In this document: one piece after another, positions 20,119 to 29,238 of the stretch
Layout: each line of letters starts with the position of its first letter
Numbering within the stretch: the first letter of the stretch is position 1
NCBI GenBank assembly: GCA_938023035.1
Contig: CALIDI010000018.1
Coordinates: 1 to 64,000 of the forward strand
Direction: 5' to 3'
From: an uncultured Leptolyngbyaceae cyanobacterium
Lineage (GTDB): Bacteria > Cyanobacteriota > Cyanobacteriia > Leptolyngbyales > Leptolyngbyaceae
Length of the DNA: 64,000 nucleotides
Notes under the pieces: generated by a model
What the model was told of the DNA's origin: nothing
The model's input: only the letters and a program-made list of their open reading frames with translations
Databases searched by the model: none
Position numbers and translations under genes: made by a program

Positions 20119-20552
20119 TCGGGCTGTGATCTGTCAGGGATGATTGCCTGGGTTGGCAACCCACAGCCAATCGGCCCTTTGTCACTACTGAGGCGATTCT
20201 CTGAGTGCTGAACCGCCCTCATTCTCCCTTATTTGCATGCCCGTCAGGGCGATACCACTACTGCACGCACCCTGTGGTCTACGCCCACACCGGGGAGTAG
20301 GGGAGCCAGATTCAAAGCCCCTCTCCTAGAATTTGGGAGGGAAGTTAGGATGTGTCGCTTAGCGGGGCTTTTGCTATCTAAAATCGCTGATCGTTCGACC
20401 CGCTCGCCGCATGTCAAAATGTACGAGTTTAGTGGCACCCTGTTACACATCATCCCGATAAAATTTCGAAGAGTGTTTTTCTGGGATTGGTCACCGGTCA
20501 TCGTTTCTTTTGTGAACAACCCATCTGCTGCTAAGAACCTTCTCAGCTTTCT
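20119..20552. repeat. Gene-free interval holding repeat copy R5 (about 20285-20345)
   Basis: Within the interval, GGGGAGCCAGATTCAAAGCC and CTCTCCTAGAATTTGGGAGG at about 20285-20345 are shared in part with R2 and with the copy at 23138. The remainder shows no credible gene; it contains the leader of the GT2 gene that starts at 20553. Confidence 0.5.
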
Positions 20553-21518
20553 ATGCAACCGACCTATTCGATTGTGGTGCCTGTTTATAACGAAGCGACC
20601 AATTTGCCGATGCTTTACCATCGATTGCAGGCGGTGATGGCCGCAATGGAGGGAATCAGCGAAGTAATCCTGGTGGATGATGGCAGTAGCGATCGCACCC
20701 CTATCCTGATGCAACAACTGCATAGACAAGATTCAAGAGTGTGCTATCTCCGGTTTGGCCGCAACTTTGGCCATCAGATTGCTGTAACCGCAGGGCTAAA
20801 CTTTGCCCGAGGCAAGGCAGTGATTGTGATGGATGGTGACTTACAAGACCCGCCAGAACTCATTCCTGCGATGGTTTCCCGATGGCAAGAGGGCTATGAA
20901 GTGGTTTACGCCCAACGAACCCGGCGACAGCAAGAAGGCTGGTTAAAACGGTTAACCGCCTACGGCTTTTATCGGTTACTTAGACGTCTGGCCGACATTG
21001 AGATTCCCCTGGATACGGGGGATTTTTGCCTGCTCGATCGCAAGGTCGTTACCCTGCTCAATCAAATGCCAGAACGTAATCGCTATGTGCGGGGGCTACG
21101 TTCCTGGGTGGGGTTTCGTCAGATCTCTTTGCCCTACGAGCGCGACCCGCGTTACGCCGGAGAAGTAAAATACACCTTCCGCAAATCCTTGAAGTTAGCG
21201 ATTACCGGTTTAGTCTCCTTCTCGACAGTTCCCCTGCGCCTATCGACTTACCTGGGCTTGTTTTCAGCCGGTCTGGCTCTGGTCATGGCCGTTCTTGTCA
21301 TTTATTGGCGGATTGCCTATCCTGCCTCACCGCTGACGGGCTATGCCATTATTGCCGTCGCTATCTTTTTTCTGGGGGCGGTACAACTTTTTAGCATCGG
21401 TATCCTAGGGGAATACGTTGGGCGCATCTATGAGGAGGTGAAAAACCGTCCGCTCTATACCTTGGCCGAGGTGGTCGGCTTTGAAACTAGCAGCCTGACC
21501 AAACCGATCAGCGAATAA
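20553..21518 (+). CDS. GT2 family polyprenyl-phosphate glycosyltransferase (GtrB/DPM1-like)
   Basis: 321 residues. The GT-A catalytic domain has [14 protein letters not shown], the [11 protein letters not shown] donor site and the DXD-type [11 protein letters not shown], followed by LRSWVGFRQ. Two C-terminal membrane helices lie at about 230-255 and 265-290 ([20 protein letters not shown]). This architecture matches bactoprenol-phosphate glucosyl or undecaprenyl-phosphate glycosyltransferases, which load a sugar onto a lipid carrier for later transfer outside the membrane. It is followed after 79 bp by another GT2 gene on the same strand. The start is ATG 20553; no strong ribosome-binding site is evident. 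Confidence 0.92.
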   Translation: MQPTYSIVVPVYNEATNLPMLYHRLQAVMAAMEGISEVILVDDGSSDRTPILMQQLHRQDSRVCYLRFGRNFGHQIAVTAGLNFARGKAVIVMDGDLQDPPELIPAMVSRWQEGYEVVYAQRTRRQQEGWLKRLTAYGFYRLLRRLADIEIPLDTGDFCLLDRKVVTLLNQMPERNRYVRGLRSWVGFRQISLPYERDPRYAGEVKYTFRKSLKLAITGLVSFSTVPLRLSTYLGLFSAGLALVMAVLVIYWRIAYPASPLTGYAIIAVAIFFLGAVQLFSIGILGEYVGRIYEEVKNRPLYTLAEVVGFETSSLTKPISE

Positions 21519-21597
21519 CTGGCTCAATTGTTGAGATTCACCTCTGTTGGGTGGGTTGACTGGGTGACCGACCTTGATCGTTTGAGGAGACGAACGC

Positions 21598-22794
21598 ATG
21601 GTATTTCTGGGATTGGCGCTCTTGTCACTGCTGATCTGGCTATTTTTATTGAGGTTTTGGGGTGGGTTTTGGCGTTGCCAGCCCGTTTTGGAACATGGTC
21701 AGCAATCGCCGCTGATTGCCCCTTTCCCGCGCGTCTGTGCCGTGGTTCCAGCGCGCAATGAGGCGGAGCTGTTACCGGTCACGTTGCGATCGCTGCTTCT
21801 GCAAGATTATCCTGGCTCCTTGCAAGTGATTGTGGTGGACGACCACAGTACAGATGGTACGGCTCAGGTTGTTAGGGAGACCGCTCTCGCCGCCAACCGC
21901 TCCGCAGCTCTGACACTTTTAGCCGCAGAGCCACTCCCGGCTGGTTGGTCTGGCAAGCTCTGGGCTATACAGCAGGGCATCGAGGCCGCCCAGGTACAGC
22001 AACCCGACTACATCCTGCTGACCGATGCCGATATTGAGCACGATCTGGCTAACGTGCGCTACTTGGTAGAGCATGCTACTCAGGCAGGGCTGGATTTAGC
22101 CTCTGTGATGGTACGCCTGCGCTGTCAGAGCTTTTGGGAAAAATGGCTGATTCCTGCTTTTGTCTTCTTTTTTCAGAAGCTGTATCCCTTTGCTTGGGTC
22201 AACCATCCCCGTTGGCCAATTGCTGGGGCTGCGGGCGGCTGCATTCTAATTCGACGAACAGCCCTAGAGCGCATCGGAGGCCTCACAACGATTCGAGCCG
22301 CCCTGATTGATGACTGTGCACTGGCAACTGCGATTAAGTTTGGCGGTGCGCAGCGCGTTCAAAACCCACCCTTTGCACCAATCTGGCTAGGCTTGAGCGA
22401 TCGCACCCGCAGTCTGAGGCCTTACAACACCTTGGCCACAATTTGGGAGATGGTAGCCCGTACCGCCTATACCCAACTCCACTATTCACCGGTTTGGCTG
22501 ACGGGTACCCTGGTGGGCATGACGCTGGTCTATTTACTCCCGCCCCTGGCTGCCTTGGCTGGCCTGCTTACGGGTAACCTCTGGCTAGCGATCACTGGGG
22601 GCGCGGGCTATGGGCTAATGGCGATCGCTTACTGGCCGACCCTGCACTTCTATCGCAATCACCCAATCTATAGTTTTTGCCTACCCGCGATCGCCTTGCT
22701 TTATACCCTGATGACACTCGACTCAGCCCGCCGCCACTGGCTTGGCAAAGGCGGAGCCTGGAAAGGACGAGTCTACTCTGCGAAAAATCGTTAA
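21598..22794 (+). CDS. hpnB: HpnB-like GT2 glycosyltransferase
   Basis: 398 residues. An N-terminal membrane segment (LGLALLSLLIWLFLLRF) precedes the GT-A domain with VCAVVPARNEAELLP, VIVVDDHSTDGTA, LPAGWSGKLWA and LLTDADIEHD. The domain ends with an AAGGCILIRR acceptor loop and DDCALA, and three or four C-terminal membrane helices follow. The PAGWSGKLWA and DADIEH motifs are those of hopene-associated HpnB. The ATG at 21598 is preceded by a strong GAGGAG. It follows the GtrB-like gene and may share its transcript. No hopanoid cyclase lies nearby, so the assignment rests on sequence alone, and the substrate remains inference. Confidence 0.88.
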   Translation: MVFLGLALLSLLIWLFLLRFWGGFWRCQPVLEHGQQSPLIAPFPRVCAVVPARNEAELLPVTLRSLLLQDYPGSLQVIVVDDHSTDGTAQVVRETALAANRSAALTLLAAEPLPAGWSGKLWAIQQGIEAAQVQQPDYILLTDADIEHDLANVRYLVEHATQAGLDLASVMVRLRCQSFWEKWLIPAFVFFFQKLYPFAWVNHPRWPIAGAAGGCILIRRTALERIGGLTTIRAALIDDCALATAIKFGGAQRVQNPPFAPIWLGLSDRTRSLRPYNTLATIWEMVARTAYTQLHYSPVWLTGTLVGMTLVYLLPPLAALAGLLTGNLWLAITGGAGYGLMAIAYWPTLHFYRNHPIYSFCLPAIALLYTLMTLDSARRHWLGKGGAWKGRVYSAKNR

Positions 22795-22907
22795 CGCTGC
22801 TATGCAACATTTAACCGACCGAATAGGAAAGCAACGCCTTCCACGATTGAACCACTAGAAAGCAGCCAGCCGTTTAGGCCGCTTGAAGCCCAAACGCACC
22901 CCGTACT

Positions 22908-23003
22908 GAGAGCATGTCACCTTTTCAGGCTCTCTCCCAAATTGGTAGAGGGATTAACGCAATCCGGACATACCAGAAAAGGGTGAGGGCAAAAGTGACA
23001 TGC
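22908..23003. mobile_element. MITE-like repeat, copy R4, flanked by a 9-bp direct repeat
   Basis: 96 bp starting with GAGAGCATGTCACCTTTTC and ending with GGCAAAAGTGACATGC, so the ends are inverted copies of GCATGTCAC(T/C)TTT. The 9-mer CCCCGTACT occurs exactly at 22899-22907 and 23004-23012, immediately outside, which looks like a target-site duplication. No coding capacity is present. The rest of the 22795-23249 gap holds a second repeat fragment at 23138 and a 44-codon open run (23000-23134) that starts inside this element. Confidence 0.7.
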
Positions 23004-23137
23004 CCCCGTACTTGATAGCCGTTGCCATCGCCACCATTGCCGCAGCCCGTCAGCAAGCCTATCTAGCCCTAGGGCAGCTGACTTGGATTTGTCCTAAGCT
23101 GTCTGTCCAAGGCGATATTCTACATTCCGTGTAAACG

Positions 23138-23222
23138 GAAGCAGGGAACCAAATCAAAGCCCCCTCTACTGCTCCAGGAAAGGGGGATAGCCCTAACAGG
23201 CATTCAAGAAAAAGGAGGGTAA
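23138..23222. repeat. Interspersed GC-rich repeat, fragment R6
   Basis: GGAACCAAATCAAAGCCCCC, CTCCAGGAAAGGGGGATAGC and AAGGAGGGTAAGGGC resemble R2 and R5. Boundaries are approximate. Confidence 0.4.
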
Positions 23223-23249
23223 GGGCAGCCAAACAGATGCCTGAATCTA

Positions 23250-24017
23250 CTAGCGCCCAATCATCCTAGCTGGCGCAGGCACCGCTGGCTTGCGGTTAGG
23301 GGCTAGCTCTCGATGGGGTGAATGCACAGGTAACAGCATTTCAAGATTAAACCGGTAGCCCACATTCCGCACAGTTTGAATCAAATTGGGTTGACGAGGA
23401 TCGGTCTCCACCTTTTTGCGCAGCGATAGCACATGGGTATCGACCGTGCGAGGGTTATCAATAGCATCGGGCCAGGCTCGCCGTAACAACTCAGAGCGGC
23501 TTAAAGGTGCTCCCCCGGCCTGAGCTAAGACGTATAGCAAACTAAACTCCTGCGGGGTCAGCTCAATCAAATCGCCCTTAAACTTGACTCGCCGCTGCAC
23601 CAAGTCAATTTGCAAATCGCCAAAGTCTAAAGAAACGGGCGGAACTGCTGCCTGCCGCCGCCGCAATAATGCCTCTACCCGAGCTAAAAACTCCTGCATC
23701 CCAAAGGGCTTGCTCAAATAGTCATCGGCCCCTGCCCGCAACCCAGTGACAATGTCGGCCTCCGTCGTTTTTGCCGATAGGATTAAGATCAACGTGGACT
23801 GTTGCTGATATAACCAGCGACAAAACTCAATTCCATCTCCATCGGGTAAGTCAGAATCCAATATCACCAGGTTGGGCTGACGGCTTTGGAACACTTCACG
23901 GGCTTGACGCAGGTCAGCCGCTTGACAAACCCAATAACCTACTTGCTGGAGATGCCAGCCTAGCAGCGATCGCAGGTGGGGGTTTCCTTCAATAATTTGG
24001 ATGCAAGCTGCTCCCAC
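23250..24017 (-). CDS. OmpR-family response regulator with an atypical receiver
   Basis: 255 residues from GTG 24017; the upstream frame stays open without a better start. The receiver (5-115) has the phospho-acceptor D54 (LDSDLPDGDG) and K103 (SKPFGMQ). However, the usual acidic pair is IIEGNP, with E10 and a glycine in place of two aspartates. The winged helix (128-226) is canonical (LTPQEFSLLYVL, RTVDTHVLSLRKK, QTVRNVGYRF). A 25-residue Pro/Ala/Arg-rich tail follows. It should bind DNA as a dimer and regulate transcription; the target is unknown. It is isolated, without a kinase, and may be controlled by something other than phosphorylation (inference). Confidence 0.9.
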   Translation of the reverse strand: MGAACIQIIEGNPHLRSLLGWHLQQVGYWVCQAADLRQAREVFQSRQPNLVILDSDLPDGDGIEFCRWLYQQQSTLILILSAKTTEADIVTGLRAGADDYLSKPFGMQEFLARVEALLRRRQAAVPPVSLDFGDLQIDLVQRRVKFKGDLIELTPQEFSLLYVLAQAGGAPLSRSELLRRAWPDAIDNPRTVDTHVLSLRKKVETDPRQPNLIQTVRNVGYRFNLEMLLPVHSPHRELAPNRKPAVPAPARMIGR

Positions 24018-24100
24018 GGGAGTACGCTCATGGTTGATGTTTGCGTTAATAACCTAACAGACCCTTACAAACGGGATTGTAATGGCTGCTACCCCCATCC

Positions 24101-25222
24101 TCAAGAATTCTCTTTAAAGAAATTCGTCACAATCTGTAAAATTCGTTCAGAAGCGTGGCCATCCCCAAAAGGGTTCACCGCCGTTGCCATCTGTTCATAG
24201 GTAGCAAAATTACTGAGCAATTCCCCTGCTTCAGCCAGCAATCGCTGGGGCTGCGTCCCAATTAAACGGGCCGTTCCCGCCGTAATTGCTTCTGGGCGCT
24301 CCGTGGTCTCACGCAATACCAGCACCGGTTTGCCCAGCGCTGGGGCTTCTTCTTGTAAACCGCCAGAATCGGTCAATAGGAGATAACAGCGTTGAATCGC
24401 TCCCACCAGCGTGGTGTAATCCAACGGCTCAGTTAGAAACACCCGGGGGTGGTTTCCTAATCGCGCCTTCAGCGGTTCACGCACAGTCGGGTTGCGATGT
24501 AACGGTAGCAATAACGCCGTATCAGGAAACGCTTCTAGAATTTGGAGCAAACCTGTCGCAATATCCTCCAGGGGCGCGCCCCAGTTTTCTCGCCGATGCA
24601 CTGTTGCCAGCAAAGTGCGATAGCGGCTCCAGTCTAAACCTGGGATCTCACAGGGGGGATTTTGGGTTGCGACAGCAAGTAATGCGTCAATCACGGTATT
24701 ACCCGTTTGATAGATTGCGCCCAGCACCCCAGACTTTTGTAAGTGCTCCATCGACAGGCGCGTGGGAGCAAAATGTAACGTTGTAATTTGAGAAATTAAG
24801 CGCCGATTGGCTTCTTCAGGGTAGGGGTTGTAAATGCTATCGGTGCGTAATCCAGCTTCCACATGTCCTACCGGAATTTTTTGATAGAAGGCAGCCAGAG
24901 CTGCTGCAAAAGCCGTAGTGGTGTCTCCCTGAACAATCACTAAGCGCGGCCCCAACTCCTGAAAGAGCTGCTCTAAGCCCTCTAAACTCCAGCAGGTGAT
25001 ATTGGTGAGTGTTTGCTGCGGCTGCATAATCGCCAAATCGCGATCGGCCACTAGGTTAAATAGTTGCATCACCTGATCCACCATTTCCCGGTGTTGCCCA
25101 GTTAAGATCACGTGGGTTTTAAACAACGGTGCGGCCTTAAACTGCTGAATGACGGGCGCAAGCTTGATGGCCTCAGGTCGAGTGCCCAAAATAATACTGA
25201 CGGGAATCGGCGAATGTTCCAT
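24101..25222 (-). CDS. wecB: UDP-N-acetylglucosamine 2-epimerase (non-hydrolysing)
   Basis: 373 residues from ATG 25222. WecB/MnaA motifs: LGTRPEAIKLAPVI at the start, LTGQHREMVDQV, VQGDTTTAFAAALAAFY, HVEAGLRTDSIYNPYPEEANR, TVHRRENWG, LTDSGGLQEEAPALGKPVLVLR and ERPEA. The enzyme interconverts UDP-GlcNAc and UDP-ManNAc in the cytoplasm and supplies surface polysaccharide or teichoic-type linkage sugars. It lies within a window rich in glycosyltransferases but is not in an operon with them. No start ambiguity. Confidence 0.95.
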   Translation of the reverse strand: MEHSPIPVSIILGTRPEAIKLAPVIQQFKAAPLFKTHVILTGQHREMVDQVMQLFNLVADRDLAIMQPQQTLTNITCWSLEGLEQLFQELGPRLVIVQGDTTTAFAAALAAFYQKIPVGHVEAGLRTDSIYNPYPEEANRRLISQITTLHFAPTRLSMEHLQKSGVLGAIYQTGNTVIDALLAVATQNPPCEIPGLDWSRYRTLLATVHRRENWGAPLEDIATGLLQILEAFPDTALLLPLHRNPTVREPLKARLGNHPRVFLTEPLDYTTLVGAIQRCYLLLTDSGGLQEEAPALGKPVLVLRETTERPEAITAGTARLIGTQPQRLLAEAGELLSNFATYEQMATAVNPFGDGHASERILQIVTNFFKENS

Positions 25223-25447
25223 GGGTCGATGGTGATGTTTGGGTCAGGCTGCTTGGGACTGCCCTAAATGGTAAAGCCTCCTAACCTATGCCAGGAGAGG
25301 ACGATTGGGGGCGTCTCTAGCAAAGATAACAGGGGCTGTGAGTGATCTGGCTAAACTGAAGAAAGGGAGTCTTGGTCTCTTCCAACAGTTCAGCCTCTAA
25401 GCATAGTGAATTTTGTCACGGATACCAATCACGACTCGGTGGTGCTG

Positions 25448-25612
25448 AACGAAGGGATGACTTGCCCGCATCCCTCTTGCTGGAATGCTCGCTAGAGCGA
25501 TACCCTTCCCCCAATTAAGAGAAAGGAGTGAGAGAATCTGTTTTCTCTCCCAAAAGCAGAGGGCCGGGGTGAGGGTGAATTGAATTGGGAGATTCCTATC
25601 CAGATTCAGCAG
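25448..25612. repeat. Interspersed repeat, second subfamily, copy R7
   Basis: GATGACTTGCCCGCATCCC at the left, paired purine/pyrimidine palindromes in the middle, and GGGTGAGGGTGAATTG with TATCCAGATTCAGCA at the right. The copy at 48478-48642 follows the same order of blocks. It lies in the 25223-25726 gap upstream of the RNase III gene, where no other gene is seen. Confidence 0.65.
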
Positions 25613-25726
25613 TATCTATACTCTGTCTTGTAAGTAGCCCAGCCTCATGAGTTGTCAGAAGGGGTTTACCCCTCTCCCTCTGCTAGCATTTTCCATTTAG
25701 TTGCAACTTACTTAGATTCGTCAAAG

Positions 25727-26398
25727 ATGTTTCAATTACCTGTCTTTCAGCAGCCTCAGATGTTTCATCAGGCAATGACCCACACCTCCTACGTGAACGA
25801 ACACCCCGACCAAGACCATAATGAGCGGCTTGAGTTTTTGGGGGATGCGGTATTGACTTTTTTGAGTGGTGAGTTTCTCTATCAGCAGTATCCCACAGAA
25901 TCTGAGGGCATTTTGACCCCCCTGCGAGCTGCTTTGGTGGATGCCCCTCAATTGACTAAGTTTGCCCAGATGTTGAACCTGGGACAGTATTTACGTCTTG
26001 GCAGGGGAGAAGAACAGAGGGGGGGACGGCAAAATCCTAAACTCCTAAGCAGTGCCTTTGAAGCTTTGGTTGGGGCCTATTTTTTGGATAGCGGTTCAGA
26101 CATGAGTGCTCTGCGAACCTATGTGCTGCCGTTCTTTCGTCTGGCGGTAGAACAGGGGTTGCAGGCAAAGGCTGCAATGAATACGAAGGGTCGATTACAG
26201 GAGTGGGCGCAGGTCGAGTTTGGTGAAGCCCCAAAGTATTACACGATCGCCGAAACTGGCCCTGACCATGCGAAGCAGTTTACTGTCGAGGTCAGAGTTG
26301 TGGGTAGGGTGTATGGCCAAGGCAGCGGCGGTAGCAAGCAAGAAGCCGAAAAACAAGCGGCGCTGGAGGCACTCGTCAGGCTGGGACTTCTGTCATAG
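25727..26398 (+). CDS. rnc: Ribonuclease III
   Basis: 223 residues from ATG 25727 (MFQLPVFQQPQMFHQAMTHT). A TTG at 25652 would add 25 residues unlike the family. The signature HNERLEFLGDAVL (residues 31-43) carries the catalytic Glu and Asp, with AFEALVGAYFLDSG as the second metal site. The double-stranded-RNA-binding domain is at about 152-222 (TKGRLQEWAQ, GSGGSKQEAEKQAALEAL). It cleaves rRNA precursors and other duplex RNA in the cytoplasm. The same window also carries Mini-RNase III at 40755, a combination known in cyanobacteria. Confidence 0.96.
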   Translation: MFQLPVFQQPQMFHQAMTHTSYVNEHPDQDHNERLEFLGDAVLTFLSGEFLYQQYPTESEGILTPLRAALVDAPQLTKFAQMLNLGQYLRLGRGEEQRGGRQNPKLLSSAFEALVGAYFLDSGSDMSALRTYVLPFFRLAVEQGLQAKAAMNTKGRLQEWAQVEFGEAPKYYTIAETGPDHAKQFTVEVRVVGRVYGQGSGGSKQEAEKQAALEALVRLGLLS

Positions 26399-26496
26399 AT
26401 CGCTGAAACCGGCTTTAGGGGCGGCTAGATCAGCTACACGCCTGCCCAAAAGATGCGGCATGATAGAGGGGAAATTCTTTTCGCTGCGACAAACCT

Positions 26497-26901
26497 ATGA
26501 GCGATCGCCCAAACTCTCCAGTAACCGATTCTGTCCCCTTTGCCATCTCCTATCCTGAAGTTGGCGAAGTAAGGATTAAGCCCTGGGGCAAAATGACCCT
26601 TTTAGAAGAAAGCGAACGCTACCGCATCAATCGCATTGAGCTGGATCCCGGCCATCACATTAGCACTCAAATGCACTACCATCGGAGCGAGCACTGGATC
26701 GTTGTTTCTGGAACGGCAAAAGTGATTTGCGACGGCAAAGAAACGATACTGGTTGCTAAACAGTCAACCTATGTACCAACTTGCACCCCGCATCGGGTAG
26801 AAAATCCGGGAGTTATTCCCCTCGTTATGATTGAGGTGCAAAATGGAGAATATCTGGGTGAAGATGACATTGTTCGGTTTGAGGATGACAAAAAGTCCTA
26901 G
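26497..26901 (+). CDS. Cupin, mannose-6-phosphate isomerase type II domain
   Basis: 134 residues from ATG 26497. A single cupin has RIKPWGKMTLLEE, YRINRIELDPGHHIS, QMHYHRSEHWIVVSGTA and YVPTCTPHRVENPG. These match the C-terminal isomerase domain of ManC-type bifunctional enzymes, here as a stand-alone protein. The QMHYHRSEHW motif supplies the metal-binding histidines and glutamate. It would convert fructose-6-P to mannose-6-P and feed GDP-mannose synthesis. It follows RNase III by 98 bp and precedes the HNH gene by 72 bp on the same strand. Confidence 0.9.
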   Translation: MSDRPNSPVTDSVPFAISYPEVGEVRIKPWGKMTLLEESERYRINRIELDPGHHISTQMHYHRSEHWIVVSGTAKVICDGKETILVAKQSTYVPTCTPHRVENPGVIPLVMIEVQNGEYLGEDDIVRFEDDKKS

Positions 26902-26973
26902 GGATAAAAAGACTCCTCAACTGAGTTGTAGGAATGTTAGTATCTGTAAAACTTTTGTTTCAACCGGGGCTGA

Positions 26974-27471
26974 ATGAGCAAGGTTCTAGTGCTGAATGCC
27001 TCCTATGAGCCGCTAAATATTACAAGCTGGCGGCGAGCAATTGTGCTGTTGTTAAAGGGTAAGGCCGAGCAGGTTGAACATAATGGTCGCTATGTCTATG
27101 CTGACTTTCCATTGCCAACTGTGATTCGTCTGCGGCATTATGTGCGAGTTCCCTACAAAGAAATTCCCCTTACTCGGCGTAATCTGCTCCATCGTGATGG
27201 TCACAGTTGCCAGTACTGTGGCTATACGGGTGATGATTTGACGTTAGATCATGTGATCCCGCGATCGCGCGGTGGCAACGACTCTTGGGAGAATATCGTG
27301 ACGGCTTGCGTGCGCTGCAATGTGAAGAAGGGAAATCGCACGCCCAGAGAAGCCGGAATGCTACTTGAAGTGCCTCCCCGTAAGCCTTATAGTGGCCTTT
27401 ATTTCGAGGTTTCCAAACATCTCAAAAATGGTTTGAATCAAGAGTGGCGTAAGTACGTGATTGGGACTTAA
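26974..27471 (+). CDS. HNH endonuclease domain protein
   Basis: 165 residues. After about 70 residues (VLVLNASYEPLNI, WRRAIVLLLKGKAE) a classic zinc-HNH module follows, with C79/C82 (CQYC), DHVIPRSRGG (H93), N107 (WENIVTAC) and C112/C115. It is widespread and highly conserved in cyanobacteria, usually as a chromosomal housekeeping gene rather than a homing element. The biological substrate is not established to my knowledge. There is no intron or intein context here to suggest homing. Confidence 0.9.
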   Translation: MSKVLVLNASYEPLNITSWRRAIVLLLKGKAEQVEHNGRYVYADFPLPTVIRLRHYVRVPYKEIPLTRRNLLHRDGHSCQYCGYTGDDLTLDHVIPRSRGGNDSWENIVTACVRCNVKKGNRTPREAGMLLEVPPRKPYSGLYFEVSKHLKNGLNQEWRKYVIGT

Positions 27472-27776
27472 GGATCTGAGCCTAACTAAATCGAAGATGA
27501 TTTCCGGAGTTGAGGAGGTTTAACCCCTCGCTGGGCGGGCGCAGCTTATACTTTTTCCTTCTCACAGTTCATACACTCAATACAGTTAGTAAGGACTACC
27601 TACTGAATCTGTAATTGAGAATTGGGTATTGTGCCACTTTCTCAGAGCCTGAGCCGTTTAGAGCCGTGTTAAAGACTTAAGTTTTAGAATGGGGGTAGTG
27701 CTGCCCTTGCCCTAGTGCCCTAAGCTGTTTGACGAAAGCGAGACTGATTAAAACGAACTGATATTAACCCACACCA

Positions 27777-28070
27777 ATGCTGAAATCCCTCTATCGTCGA
27801 GAACCCATCATTGCCTTCGCTGTCACAATTGGGGCAGTAGATGCCCTCTTGGGCGGAGTCAGTCAGCAGGTTTCCCTACTGTGGTTTGGCCTTGGTTTAG
27901 CGGGTGTGGCGATCGCCCTACGCTGGTGGCAGACACAACGGTTTGCCGCCAAACAGCCACCGGTTGATTCCAATCGGCCCGACGAAGCCCTCTACCTTTT
28001 GCCGCCGGCCAATACCCATCGACATTTGCCCCTGCTAACCGTGCCGAAGAAGAAGCCGCCGGAACGTTAG
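27777..28070 (+). CDS. Small membrane protein, unknown function
   Basis: 97 residues from ATG 27777. Two hydrophobic segments lie at about 10-30 and 32-48 (VSLLWFGLGLAGVAIALRWW), followed by a basic, Pro-rich cytoplasmic-type tail ending KKKPPER. It has the layout of a conserved cyanobacterial two-helix protein, but I cannot name a family. The preceding 305 bp (27472-27776) hold no other gene. Confidence 0.65.
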   Translation: MLKSLYRREPIIAFAVTIGAVDALLGGVSQQVSLLWFGLGLAGVAIALRWWQTQRFAAKQPPVDSNRPDEALYLLPPANTHRHLPLLTVPKKKPPER

Positions 28071-28427
28071 AAAATCAAAACCGTAATTATACGGATTGAA
28101 AAATATAACATTTGCGGAAATTACTTATTTCCTGAGGTATACTGCAGGGGAGGTATTTTAGTGCTTTCTGTTACTTATTTAGTTTTTTCTGAAGCAGCGG
28201 ATTTTTCATTCACCTGCTGCTTCGATTAACCTGTACATGGTTGCTGTTTCAATTGGCTCACGATCTTTGTCCTAGAGGGAGCGGTTCGAGACCCTTTGCT
28301 GACGTTTGGTCTTAGTGCTTCTAGCCATTTCAGGCTTTTTTGACAGTAAGCGCTCTGAGATAGAGCGGCTTGAAGAGTTGCTGTTAATCGACGAAAACAT
28401 TTATCTTTATCTAGCTTTAGAGGAATT
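28071..28427 (+). promoter_or_regulatory. Leader or intergenic region with two hairpins
   Basis: No gene is seen. GGAAATtacttATTTCC is a perfect 6-bp inverted repeat near 28117-28133. GAAGCAGC at 28191-28198 pairs with GCTGCTTC at 28216-28223 around a T-rich loop. Neither is followed by a T-tract on the plus strand, so they look like leader structures or operators rather than terminators. The region probably contains the promoter of the PEP-CTERM gene; exact elements cannot be assigned. Confidence 0.4.
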
Positions 28428-29132
28428 ATGCCCCCATTTACTTCATTTGTGCGGTGTGCCGGTTTTGGTGCGATCGCGGGTTTTGTTATGTTCTCCATGA
28501 GTCCCGCTCAGGCTGCGGACTTTTCCTTCCGCGGCAGCTTTGAACGGGATGACGACGTTCAACTCTTTAACTTTACAGTTGGCGCGCTCTCCGACATTAC
28601 TTTGAGAAGTTACTCTTACGCGGGTGGCACCCAAGCAGATGGAACAGTTGTCCCACGGGGCGGGTTTGACCCAATTCTGGCCCTGTTTGACGCGGCAGGA
28701 ACCTTCATTGCTCAAAATGATGACGGCAGTCTTCCGAATGTACCCATTGATCCAGTCACCAATGTAACCTACGACACATTCCTTCAGGTTTCCTTGGCTC
28801 CTGGCAATTACACCGTTGCGGTCATGCAGTTTGATAACTTTGCCACTGGCCCCAATTTGGCCAATGGTTTTACTCGTCAGGGGCAGGGCAACTTTACAGC
28901 TACCGCTTTTGGGGCTTTGCCCAGCTGTGGTCAGCCTGCTTTTTGCGATGTCACGGGCAATGGGCGCACCAATGCCTGGGCTTTTGATATTCTTAATGTG
29001 TCAGCGGCGGTAGAGGTGCCCAATGACCCGACCGATCCGACAACCCCTATCCCTGAACCGTTGACTCTTGGGGGAACCTTGCTTGCCTTTGGTGGCCTAG
29101 TGACAGCTCGCCGCAAGTCTCAGAGAGTGTAA
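28428..29132 (+). CDS. DVUA0089-type exported protein with PEP-CTERM sorting signal
   Basis: 234 residues, ATG 28428 with AGAGG five bases upstream. The signal peptide cleaves near AQA-ADF (about residue 30). The body reads FSFRGSFERDDDVQLFNFTVG, SYAGGTQADGTVVPRGGFDP and LAPGNYTVAVMQFDNF, the pattern of the DVUA0089 family (bacterial pre-peptidase-like beta sandwich). A CGQPAFCDV pair may form a disulfide. The C-terminus has PIPEP, a hydrophobic helix and ARRKS (207-230), the PEP-CTERM signal handled by an exosortase. Such proteins are exported and anchored or released with extracellular polysaccharide; no exosortase is in the window. Confidence 0.9.
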   Translation: MPPFTSFVRCAGFGAIAGFVMFSMSPAQAADFSFRGSFERDDDVQLFNFTVGALSDITLRSYSYAGGTQADGTVVPRGGFDPILALFDAAGTFIAQNDDGSLPNVPIDPVTNVTYDTFLQVSLAPGNYTVAVMQFDNFATGPNLANGFTRQGQGNFTATAFGALPSCGQPAFCDVTGNGRTNAWAFDILNVSAAVEVPNDPTDPTTPIPEPLTLGGTLLAFGGLVTARRKSQRV

Positions 29133-29238
29133 CCCGGTTCCAGGTTTGGTTTGCAGCAGCCCTGTAGCACCGAGCGTGCAGTCGGGTATCTACCGCATTC
29201 TTTGTTGAAATCGGTCGAAATCGGTCTAAAAGCAGGGT

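Noticed and set aside
23000-23134. 44-codon ORF with a hydrophobic start (LIAVAIATIAAARQQAYLAL)
   Set aside because: Its ATG lies in the end of repeat R4. It could be the tail of a gene interrupted by the element, but the upstream frame does not continue convincingly.
28191-28223. Hairpin as a transcription terminator
   Set aside because: The stem is good, but neither strand has a following T-run in the right place, so it was kept only as a structured leader element.
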